64,000 bases of DNA, from NCBI RefSeq assembly GCF_019799965.1, contig NZ_JABGCJ010000001.1, forward strand, positions 620,001 through 684,000, in the 5' to 3' direction. Each line of letters starts with the position of its first letter. Positions within the stretch are counted from its first letter, which is position 1. The stretch is from Modestobacter italicus. Lineage in GTDB: Bacteria; Actinomycetota; Actinomycetes; Mycobacteriales; Geodermatophilaceae. This document shows, one piece after another, positions 58,165 through 64,000 of this stretch. The notes under the pieces are model-generated. The model was not told the origin of the DNA. It searched no databases and was given only the letters and a program-made list of their open reading frames with translations. The translations under genes and the position numbers were made by a program.

Positions 58165-58983
58165 GTGAGCACACCGGGCCTGCAGTTCCTCGGCCACTCC
58201 ACCGTCCGGGTCGAGCTCGCCGGGCGCACCGTGCTCACCGACCCGCTGCTCACCCCACGGCTCGGGCCGCTGCGGCGGGTGGTGGCCCCGCTGCCCCCGT
58301 CGTCCTGGGCCGGGGTCGACCTGGTGGTGGTCTCGCACCTGCACAACGACCACCTGCACCTGCGCTCGCTGCGCCTGCTGGGCACCGGCACGCCGATCGT
58401 CGTGCCCCGCGGCGCCGGGCGCTGGCTCACCCGGCACGGGTTCACCGACGTCACCGAGCTCGGCGCCGGCGAGAGCCTCCGCTACGGCGGGCTCACCGTC
58501 ACCGCCACCGCCGCCGACCACGCCGCCCACCGCTGGGGCCCCCGGTTCACCCACGGACCGCACGCCCCCGCCGTCGGCCACCTGCTGAGCGGGGACGGCG
58601 TCACCGTCTATGCCGCCGGGGACACCGACCTCTTCCCCGCGATGACCGAGCTCGGGGACGACGGCATCGACGTCGCCCTGCTGCCGGTCTGGGGCTGGGG
58701 CCCCTCCCTCGGACCCGGGCACCTCGACCCGGCCGGCGCCGCGGAGGCGGTGCAGCTGCTCCGCCCGCGCACCGCCGTCCCGGTGCACTGGGGCACCTAC
58801 GCCGTCGCCGGGCTGACCTCGCTGCCCGGCCCGTACCGCGCCCGGATGCGGTCCCTGCTGGTCGAGCCGCCGCGCCGGTTCGCCGCCGCCGTCGCCGCGG
58901 CGGCCACCGTCGGTGGCGCCCGCACGCAGGTGCTGCTCACCGATCCCGGCTCCCCGGTGGCCCTGCTGCCGGAACCCCGATGA
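58165..58983 (+). CDS. Metallo-beta-lactamase-fold hydrolase (UlaG/YtnP-like)
   Basis: The 272-aa protein shows LQFLGHSTVRVELAGRTVLTD, the zinc motif VVSHLHNDHLHLRSL (HxHxDH), ATAADHAAHRW, YAAGDTDLFPAM and VPVHWGTY, the normal MBL-fold ligand set for two metals. Related enzymes act on lactones, phosphodiesters or N-acyl substrates such as NAPE-type lipids. GTG at 58165 is preferred to GTG 58144 because it begins just before the first strand. It follows the c-di-GMP genes by 31 bases and overlaps the DedA gene (ATGA). The substrate is unknown. Confidence 0.88.
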   Translation: MSTPGLQFLGHSTVRVELAGRTVLTDPLLTPRLGPLRRVVAPLPPSSWAGVDLVVVSHLHNDHLHLRSLRLLGTGTPIVVPRGAGRWLTRHGFTDVTELGAGESLRYGGLTVTATAADHAAHRWGPRFTHGPHAPAVGHLLSGDGVTVYAAGDTDLFPAMTELGDDGIDVALLPVWGWGPSLGPGHLDPAGAAEAVQLLRPRTAVPVHWGTYAVAGLTSLPGPYRARMRSLLVEPPRRFAAAVAAAATVGGARTQVLLTDPGSPVALLPEPR

Positions 58984-59663
58984 GCGCCACCGTGCTGGCG
59001 GTCAGCTGGACCGACGGCAGCTCGCTGGGCTACCCCGTCCTGTTCGGTGGGGTGCTGCTGGGCTCGGTCGTGCCCGTGGTGCCCACCGGTGCGGTCGTCG
59101 GCGCCGCGGCGGCCGTCGCCGTCACCACCGACGCGATGTCGCTGCCCGTGGTGCTGCTGCTGGCCACCCTCGGCGCCTTCACCGGCGACGTGATCACCTT
59201 CGCGATCTGCCGGTCCGGCGGCCCGACCGCCGTCCGCTGGGTCGCCCGCGGGCAGCACGCCGAGCGGATCGAGGAGGTCCGGGAGCAGTTCCGCCGGCAC
59301 GGCTGGCAGATCGTCGTCGTGGGGCGGCTGCTGCCCGCCGGCCGCATCCCCGTGCTGCTCGCCGCCGGCGCCCTGGCCTACCCGTGGCGCCGGCTGCTGC
59401 CGGCCTCCCTCGCCGCCGGCGCCGTCTGGGCGGGCGCCTACGCGCTGCTCGGCGTGGTCAGCGGCGGCATCTTCGACTCCCCGCTGATCGCCACCCTGAT
59501 CGCCACCCTGCTGGTGCTGCTCGTCGGACTGGTGCTGAACCTGGTCTCCGCGCACCGCAAGCACCCCTCCGCACCTCCGCGCGCGAAAGCGCGGAGGGAC
59601 GACGCACTTTCGCGCGCGAAAGCGCAGAGGGACGGCGCCGCGGAGCGGTGCGAGCAGCCGTGA
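58980..59663 (+). CDS. DedA-family membrane protein
   Basis: The 227-aa protein has the DedA/VTT fold: helix pairs around GSVVPVVPTGAVVGAAAAV, the motif FRRHGWQIVVVGRLLPAGRIPV with the functionally important Arg, and GALAYPWRRLLPASLAAGAVW. DedA proteins recycle polyprenyl phosphates and other lipids across the membrane, which would help glycan synthesis. The C-terminal 45 residues are basic and repetitive (RAKARRD, RAKAQRD), encoded by a palindromic repeat. It overlaps both neighbours by 4 bases (ATGA, GTGA). Confidence 0.87.
   Translation: MSATVLAVSWTDGSSLGYPVLFGGVLLGSVVPVVPTGAVVGAAAAVAVTTDAMSLPVVLLLATLGAFTGDVITFAICRSGGPTAVRWVARGQHAERIEEVREQFRRHGWQIVVVGRLLPAGRIPVLLAAGALAYPWRRLLPASLAAGAVWAGAYALLGVVSGGIFDSPLIATLIATLLVLLVGLVLNLVSAHRKHPSAPPRAKARRDDALSRAKAQRDGAAERCEQP
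59574..59634. repeat. Palindromic repeat embedded in the 3' end of the DedA gene
   Basis: Two copies of GCGCGAAAGCGCRGAGGGACG lie 36 bases apart. The first sits in a 9-bp hairpin (CCTCCGCGC/GCGCGGAGG) and the second in a perfect 16-bp palindrome, CTTTCGCGCGCGAAAG. The look is that of a short mobile palindrome (REP-like) that has inserted in frame and extended the protein tail. Confidence 0.6.
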
Positions 59664-61825
59664 CCGGGACGACTCCCCCGGGCCGGGTGCTGCGCAGCGG
59701 GCGCACCCTCGCCCGGCTGCTGCTCATCTGGGCCGCCGTCACCGGCGCGCTCATCGCGCTGGACGGCTGGCTCACCGGCTTCGCGCTGCGCTCCTGGTGG
59801 CAGCCCCCGGTCGCCGCACTGCTGCTCGGCGTGCTCGTCACGGTGGTGTGGCCGCTGGTCCTGCGGATCGCCCTGCCGGTCGCCCTGTTCACCTTCGGCC
59901 TGGGCAGCTTCCTGCTGCTGGGGGCCGGGGTGCTCGCCGTCTTCACCGCGATCCCCGGCGTCGAGGTGCACTCCTTCCGCACCAGCGTCGTCGTGGCCGT
60001 CGCGATGGCCGGCGTCGCCGGGGTGATCAGCAGCGTCCTGGCGGTCAACGAGGACGAGGTCTTCTTCCGCCGGGTCCGCCGTCGCGGCCGGCGCGCCGCC
60101 GACACCGGCGACTGCCCGCCCGGCGTGCTGTTCCTGCAGATCGACGGGCTCGGCCACGCCGTCGCCCGGCGGGCGGTGCGCGACGGGTCGATGCCCACCC
60201 TGGCCGGCTGGCTGCGGGCCGGCACCCACGAACTGCGCTCCTGGCACACCGACTGGAGCTCGCAGACCGGCGCCGGCGTCGTCGGCATCCTGCACGGCTC
60301 CAACGACGACGTCCTGGGCTTCCGCTGGTACGAGAAGGACCGCGACCGGGTCGTCGCCGTGTCCCACCCGCAGGACGCCGCCGAGGTCGAGCGACGGCAC
60401 TCCGACGGTCGGGGCCTGCTGGCCGGGGACGGCGCCGGACGCGGCAACCTCTTCACCGGCGACGCCCCGCACGTGTCGCTCACCATGAGCTCGCTGCCCG
60501 TCGTCGCCCGCGGCTCGCGCCGGGAGCGGCCGCACCACGACCGGATCGGCGCCGGCTACTACGCCTACTTCGCCAACCCGGTGAACGCGCTGCGCACCCT
60601 CGGCGTCTCCCTCGTCGACGTCCACCGCGAGCTGGTCGCCGCCGCCCGGCAGCGCCGGGCCGACGTGCGGCCCCGGGTCAACCGCGGCGGCATCTACCCG
60701 CTCGCCCGGCCCGGGACGACGGTCATCGCCCGCGACGTCGTGGTCAACGCCCTGCTCGAGGACATGATGGCCGGCCGCCCGGTGGTCTACGCCGACTTCC
60801 TCGGCTACGACGAGGTGGCCCACCACTCCGGCATCGAGCGCTTCGACACCCTCGAGGTGCTGCGCAGCATCGACCAGCAGATCGGCCGGCTGTGGCGGGC
60901 CGCCCAGCTCGCCCCCCGGCGCTACCACCTGGTGTGCTTGTCCGACCACGGCCAGACCCAGGGCCAGACGTTCGCCGACCGGTTCGGGGAGACCGTCGAG
61001 CAGCTGGTCGGCCGGCTCTGCGGCGGGCCGGTCGCCCCCACCCGCCGCCGGTGGCTCGGCCTGCGGACGGCGCCCGCCCAGGACAGCCGCCGCCCGGCCG
61101 AGGCCTGGCAGGTCACCTCCGCCCTCGCCGAGGGCGGCGGGGTGATCGCCCGGCGGCTGCGCGACCGGGTCGCCCGCGCCGAACCGGCCGAGCCGGCCGG
61201 CCCGGCGGACGACCAGGGCGCGGTGAGCCGGGTGGCCCCCGGCGTGGTCGTCACCGTCTCCGGGCACATGGCGCACGTCTCCTTCACCGAGCTCGCCGGC
61301 CGGGTGCCGCTGGAGACCATCGAGCGCCGCTGGCCGCACCTGCTCCCCGCGCTCGTCGACCACGACGGCGTGGGCTTCCTGCTCGTGCACTCCACCGAGT
61401 TCGGGCCGGTGGTGCTCGGCCGCGACGGCCTGCACCGGCTGCGCACCGGCGTGGTCATCGGCACCGACCCCCTGGCCGCCTACGGCGAGCACGCCGCCGC
61501 GCTGGTCGCCCGGGCGTCGGGGTTCGCGCACTGCCCCGACGTGGTCATCAACAGCCGGTACGACCCGGAGACCGACGAGGCATCCCCCTTCGAGCCGCAC
61601 GTCGGCTCGCACGGCGGCCTCGGCGGGCCACAGCAGCACGGCTTCCTGGTGCACCCGCGCTCCTTCGCCGACCCCGGCGAGGTCGTCGGCGCCGAGCACC
61701 TCCACCGGGTGCTGCGCGGGTGGCTGCGAGACCTCGGTCACCCCGACCCCACCCCGGGCCGGCCGGCCACCGACGACGCCGTCCTCACCGCCCCGACCCG
61801 ACCCGCACCCTCTCCGGCGAGGTGA
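59660..61825 (+). CDS. Membrane protein with C-terminal type I phosphodiesterase/alkaline-phosphatase-fold domain
   Basis: The 721-aa protein has an N-terminal four-helix holin-like membrane module (residues 10-125) and a large alkaline-phosphatase-superfamily domain. Metal and nucleophile motifs are LFLQIDGLGHAVAR (Asp), WSSQTGAGVVG (Thr nucleophile), YADFLGYDEVAHHSGIER (Asp/His), LVCLSDHGQTQG (Asp-His-Gly) and HVGSHGGLG (His). It likely cleaves a phosphodiester or phosphate from a lipid or glycan at the membrane. It is translationally coupled to the DedA gene (GTGA), a pairing that fits polyprenyl-phosphate or lipid recycling. The exact substrate is unknown. Confidence 0.82.
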   Translation: MTGTTPPGRVLRSGRTLARLLLIWAAVTGALIALDGWLTGFALRSWWQPPVAALLLGVLVTVVWPLVLRIALPVALFTFGLGSFLLLGAGVLAVFTAIPGVEVHSFRTSVVVAVAMAGVAGVISSVLAVNEDEVFFRRVRRRGRRAADTGDCPPGVLFLQIDGLGHAVARRAVRDGSMPTLAGWLRAGTHELRSWHTDWSSQTGAGVVGILHGSNDDVLGFRWYEKDRDRVVAVSHPQDAAEVERRHSDGRGLLAGDGAGRGNLFTGDAPHVSLTMSSLPVVARGSRRERPHHDRIGAGYYAYFANPVNALRTLGVSLVDVHRELVAAARQRRADVRPRVNRGGIYPLARPGTTVIARDVVVNALLEDMMAGRPVVYADFLGYDEVAHHSGIERFDTLEVLRSIDQQIGRLWRAAQLAPRRYHLVCLSDHGQTQGQTFADRFGETVEQLVGRLCGGPVAPTRRRWLGLRTAPAQDSRRPAEAWQVTSALAEGGGVIARRLRDRVARAEPAEPAGPADDQGAVSRVAPGVVVTVSGHMAHVSFTELAGRVPLETIERRWPHLLPALVDHDGVGFLLVHSTEFGPVVLGRDGLHRLRTGVVIGTDPLAAYGEHAAALVARASGFAHCPDVVINSRYDPETDEASPFEPHVGSHGGLGGPQQHGFLVHPRSFADPGEVVGAEHLHRVLRGWLRDLGHPDPTPGRPATDDAVLTAPTRPAPSPAR

Positions 61826-61992
61826 CCGTTCCGCCGGAGATCCGGCGCCCGTCGGCGGCGTCCAGCGGACGTCGTCCGGCGGCTTGCCGACCTCCGCGGC
61901 TGCCCTCACCCTGGATGGGAGGCAGGTGAAGTTCGTGTGAACGCCGCCTCGTCGACGTGCCGGAGGTGGGCGGAGTGCCCGACAGTGGGCTG
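61826..61992. other. Intergenic region upstream of gpgS
   Basis: These 167 bases end the DedA-phosphodiesterase operon and hold the likely gpgS promoter. A longer in-frame GTG start for gpgS (61957) lies here but is disfavoured. No terminator hairpin is obvious. Confidence 0.4.
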
Positions 61993-62985
61993 ATGCGACC
62001 TGACGCCCGCGCCTGGTTCGACCACCGCACCACGTCGGCCACCTCCCTGGCCGAGATCGACGTCGACGCCCTGCTCCAGGCCAAGCGCCGGGGCGGGCAC
62101 CGGATCAGCGTCGTCCTGCCCGCCCGCAACGAGGAGACGACCGTCGGCGTCCTCGTCCGCGACCTGGTCGAGCGTTGGGTCGACGGCGTGCCGCTGATCG
62201 ACGAGCTCGTCGTCATCGACTCGAACTCCACCGACAGCACCGCCGACGTCGCCCGGGCCGCCGGCGCCGACGTCGTCGCCGCCGGAGACGTGCTGCCCAC
62301 CCACGGCGACCGGCCCGGCAAGGGCGAGGCGCTGTGGAAGTCGCTGGCCGCCACCACCGGCGACCTCGTCGTCTTCATGGACTCCGACCTGCTCGGCGAC
62401 GTCAGCCACTACGTGCCCGGACTGCTCACCCCGCTGCTCACCGACCCGCGGGTCGACTACGTCAAGGGCTGCTACACCCGCCCGCTCACCGTCGACGGCG
62501 AGCACCGCCCGGCCGGCGGGGGCCGGGTCACCGAGCTCACCGCCCGCCCGCTGCTCAACGCGCTGTGGCCGGAGCTCGCCGGCTTCGTGCAGCCGCTCGG
62601 CGGGGAGTACGCCGGCCGCCGCTCCGCGCTGGAGCAGGTCCCGTTCGTCTCCGGGTACGGCGTCGAGGTCGGGCTGCTGGTCGACCTGCTGCAGGTGTGC
62701 GGGCTCAACGGCCTGGCCCAGGTCGACCTCGGCACCCGCCAGCACTCCCACCAGACCGACGAGGCGCTGGGCAAGATGGCCGGCCAGATCGTCTCCACCG
62801 TGCTGGCCCGGGCCGAGCGCGGGCGCCCCGGGCGCCGCCGGCTCGAGCCCGGCGGGCTGCTCACCCAGTTCGCCCACGACGGCCGCGGGTTCGTGCCCAC
62901 CAGCCACACCGTCGCCGTCGACGAGCGCCCGCCGATGAGCGCCGTCGACGAGTACGCCCTGCTGCGCGCAGGCGTCGTGGGCTGA
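61993..62985 (+). CDS. gpgS: Glucosyl-3-phosphoglycerate synthase
   Basis: The 330-aa GT-A enzyme joins UDP-glucose to 3-phosphoglycerate, the first step toward glucosylglycerate and methylglucose lipopolysaccharides. Its length matches the mycobacterial enzyme (about 324 aa). Diagnostic segments are ISVVLPARNEETTVG, VVIDSNSTDSTADVA, GDRPGKGEALWKSL, VVFMDSDL (DxD metal site), DYVKGCYTRPL and FVSGYGVEVGLLVDL. ATG 61993 is chosen because it aligns with the usual N-terminus (ARAWFDHRTT). It is followed by a terminator and a convergent HAD gene. Confidence 0.93.
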   Translation: MRPDARAWFDHRTTSATSLAEIDVDALLQAKRRGGHRISVVLPARNEETTVGVLVRDLVERWVDGVPLIDELVVIDSNSTDSTADVARAAGADVVAAGDVLPTHGDRPGKGEALWKSLAATTGDLVVFMDSDLLGDVSHYVPGLLTPLLTDPRVDYVKGCYTRPLTVDGEHRPAGGGRVTELTARPLLNALWPELAGFVQPLGGEYAGRRSALEQVPFVSGYGVEVGLLVDLLQVCGLNGLAQVDLGTRQHSHQTDEALGKMAGQIVSTVLARAERGRPGRRRLEPGGLLTQFAHDGRGFVPTSHTVAVDERPPMSAVDEYALLRAGVVG

Positions 62986-63023
62986 GCGCGGCGGGAGCGT
63001 CGGCGACCGAGGAGCAGGCCGCC

Positions 63024-63059
63024 GGGGTCAGCCGCCCCGGATGCTCGTCGGCTGACCCC
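63024..63059. terminator. Terminator-like hairpin between gpgS and the HAD gene
   Basis: GGGGTCAGCCG (63024-63034) and CGGCTGACCCC (63049-63059) form a perfect 11-bp stem with a 14-base loop, between convergent stops at 62985 and 63077. No T-run is present. Confidence 0.75.
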
Positions 63060-63076
63060 CGCGGGCCCCTCCGGCG

Positions 63077-63742
63077 TCAGGCCAGCGGGGTCTCGTCCAG
63101 CGCCTTCGCCAGGTCACCCGGGGTGTCGTAGATCCCGATCGCCCCGGCCTCGCGCAGCTCCTCGTCCCCGAAGCCACCGGCGCGCACGGTGATCGCCGGC
63201 ATCCCGGCGTTCTTCGCCGCCTCGACGTCCCACACCGAGTCGCCGATCATCACGCTGTCGTCGTCCGGGCTCGCCCCGAGCTTGCGCAACGCGACCTGCA
63301 GCAGGTCCGGTGCCGGCTTCGTCGCCTCGGCGTCCTCGCTGGAGGTGATCGCGTCGGCGATGTCGCGGGCGTCGAGCAGGTCGACGGCGACGTCGACGTG
63401 CCGCGGCTGCCCCGAGCTGGCCAGCACCAGCCGGTGGCCGCGGTCCTTGATGGCCAGCAGCAGGTCGCGGGCGCCCGGCAGGGGCGAGATCTCGTCGATC
63501 ATCTCGTCGACGTGCTCGCCCTGGCGCTTGCGGGCCTCCGCGCCGATCCGCTCCTCCAGCTCGTCGCCGCCGACCGCCTGGATGACCTGGTCCCCGCCCA
63601 TGCCGATCAGCCGGTGCAGGCGCCAGATCGGCTCGATCACGTCGAGGGAGCGCAGTGCGCGGTACCAGGCCAGCGCGTGCTGGTAGTTGGAGTCGACGAG
63701 GGTGCCGTCGACGTCCAGGACGGCGATCGTGGGTTCAGCCAT
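63077..63742 (-). CDS. HAD-superfamily phosphatase
   Basis: The 221-aa protein has all four HAD motifs: IAVLDVDGTLVDSN (catalytic DxD), LVLASSGQ (Ser), TKPAPDLLQ (Lys) and VMIGDSVWDVEAA (acidic pair). A helical cap (about residues 20-85) places it with the beta-phosphoglucomutase/phosphoglycolate phosphatase group. Convergent gpgS suggests, but does not prove, action on a sugar phosphate such as glucosyl-3-phosphoglycerate (normally done by GpgP, a different family). ATG at 63740-63742 starts directly before motif I. Confidence 0.88.
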   Translation of the reverse strand: MAEPTIAVLDVDGTLVDSNYQHALAWYRALRSLDVIEPIWRLHRLIGMGGDQVIQAVGGDELEERIGAEARKRQGEHVDEMIDEISPLPGARDLLLAIKDRGHRLVLASSGQPRHVDVAVDLLDARDIADAITSSEDAEATKPAPDLLQVALRKLGASPDDDSVMIGDSVWDVEAAKNAGMPAITVRAGGFGDEELREAGAIGIYDTPGDLAKALDETPLA

Positions 63743-63776
63743 GCCCCTGACCTGCCCAGCCCGCCCGCCGACCACC

Positions 63777-63811
63777 CCTGAGGGGCAAAATCGCGACTCT
63801 GGCCCCTCAGG
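63777..63811 (-). terminator. Terminator hairpin downstream of the alcohol dehydrogenase gene
   Basis: CCTGAGGGGC (63777-63786) and GCCCCTCAGG (63802-63811) form a perfect 10-bp stem with a 15-base loop, three bases after the dehydrogenase stop. It separates that gene from the HAD gene on the same strand. Confidence 0.78.
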
Positions 63812-63813
63812 TG

Positions 63814-64000
63814 TCAGTGCTGGTGCTGCAGGACGCCGCGGATGACGGTGCCGTCGCGCTGGTCCTGGTAGCCCTGGTTGACCTCGTCGAGGGCGTACCG
63901 CTTGGTGATCAGCTCGGCCACCTGCAGCTTGCCGTCCTCGTAGAGGCGCAGCAGCCGCGGGATGTCCCGGTAGGCGTTGCACATCCCGTACAGCGCGCCC
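63814..64000 (-). CDS. Zinc-dependent alcohol dehydrogenase, C-terminal fragment (runs off window)
   Basis: Only the last 61 residues are visible: GALYGMCNAYRDIPRLLRLY, EDGKLQVAELITKRYALDEV, NQGYQDQRDGTVIRGVLQHQ and a final His. The ending matches medium-chain, zinc-binding alcohol dehydrogenases, especially the actinobacterial NDMA-dependent type. Catalytic and cofactor residues lie outside the window, so substrate and cofactor cannot be judged. Confidence 0.78.
   Translation of the reverse strand, partial: GALYGMCNAYRDIPRLLRLYEDGKLQVAELITKRYALDEVNQGYQDQRDGTVIRGVLQHQH

Noticed and set aside
1-64000. tRNASec or other tRNA/rRNA genes
   Set aside because: I looked for GGTTCGA-type T-loops with matching acceptor stems, especially around the fdh operon, and found none. 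The tRNASec must lie elsewhere in the genome.

Overview
The window reads as a high-GC actinobacterial chromosome, most likely family Geodermatophilaceae (Blastococcus, Geodermatophilus or relatives). The clues are GC-rich third codon positions, many GTG/TTG starts and GTGA/ATGA gene overlaps, a glucosyl-3-phosphoglycerate synthase, LCP-family and Wzx/Wzy-type cell-surface genes, and a formate dehydrogenase whose catalytic selenocysteine position is an in-frame TAG codon. UAG-programmed selenocysteine has been reported for Geodermatophilus and Blastococcus. No rRNA, tRNA, transposase, phage or CRISPR element was recognised.

Layout. (A) 1-5.8 kb: an exopolysaccharide (EPS) operon on the minus strand (Wzz-like protein, Wzx flippase, Wzy-like polymerase, GT4) plus a divergent membrane acyltransferase. 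(B) 6-14 kb: UDP-sugar dehydrogenase, LCP ligase, initiating polyprenyl-phosphate glycosylphosphotransferase, a second acyltransferase and a GH5 glycosidase lipoprotein. (C) 14.4-22.7 kb: a second EPS set (Wzz, O-antigen polymerase/ligase, aldo/keto reductase, GMC-type oxidoreductase, Wzx, Alg14-Alg13 fusion transferase, GT4). (D) 23.2-27.9 kb: a secreted Pro/Thr-rich protein, a lone degenerate GGDEF domain, and a secreted PIG-L deacetylase with tandem sugar-binding-like domains and an (EPTDPV)n linker. (E) 28.4-36.2 kb: two copies of a 903-bp segment carrying a GT2 gene and its structured leader, flanking a YdjM-like membrane protein, a GH16 hydrolase, an alpha/beta hydrolase, a GT4 and a third Wzx. 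(F) 36.3-46.3 kb: a glycan/acyl island with a GT2, a phosphopantetheinyl transferase and an acetoacetyl-CoA synthetase-like/carrier/thioesterase fusion, converging at a strong terminator with a condensation-type acyltransferase, a large polytopic membrane protein, a small membrane protein and another GT2. (G) 46.5-52.3 kb: the formate dehydrogenase operon fdhA(UAG)-fdhB-nrfD. (H) 52.5-61.8 kb: a small Zn-ribbon ORF and a translationally coupled run of c-di-GMP proteins, a metallo-beta-lactamase-fold protein, a DedA protein and a membrane phosphodiesterase. (I) 62-64 kb: gpgS, a HAD phosphatase and the 3' end of a zinc alcohol dehydrogenase.

Most of the window appears devoted to making, exporting, decorating and trimming cell-surface polysaccharides, with c-di-GMP genes nearby that may control it. 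The most important observation is the formate dehydrogenase. Codon 187 of fdhA is TAG exactly where homologues have Sec or Cys, and it is followed by a bacterial-type SECIS hairpin (7-bp stem, GGUCU loop) at the same distance as in E. coli fdhF. An automatic annotation would split it into two genes or call it a pseudogene. UAG is also an ordinary stop for at least five other genes here, so the codon has two meanings. The most plausible undescribed system is the acyl/carrier/condensation/glycosyltransferase island in region F.
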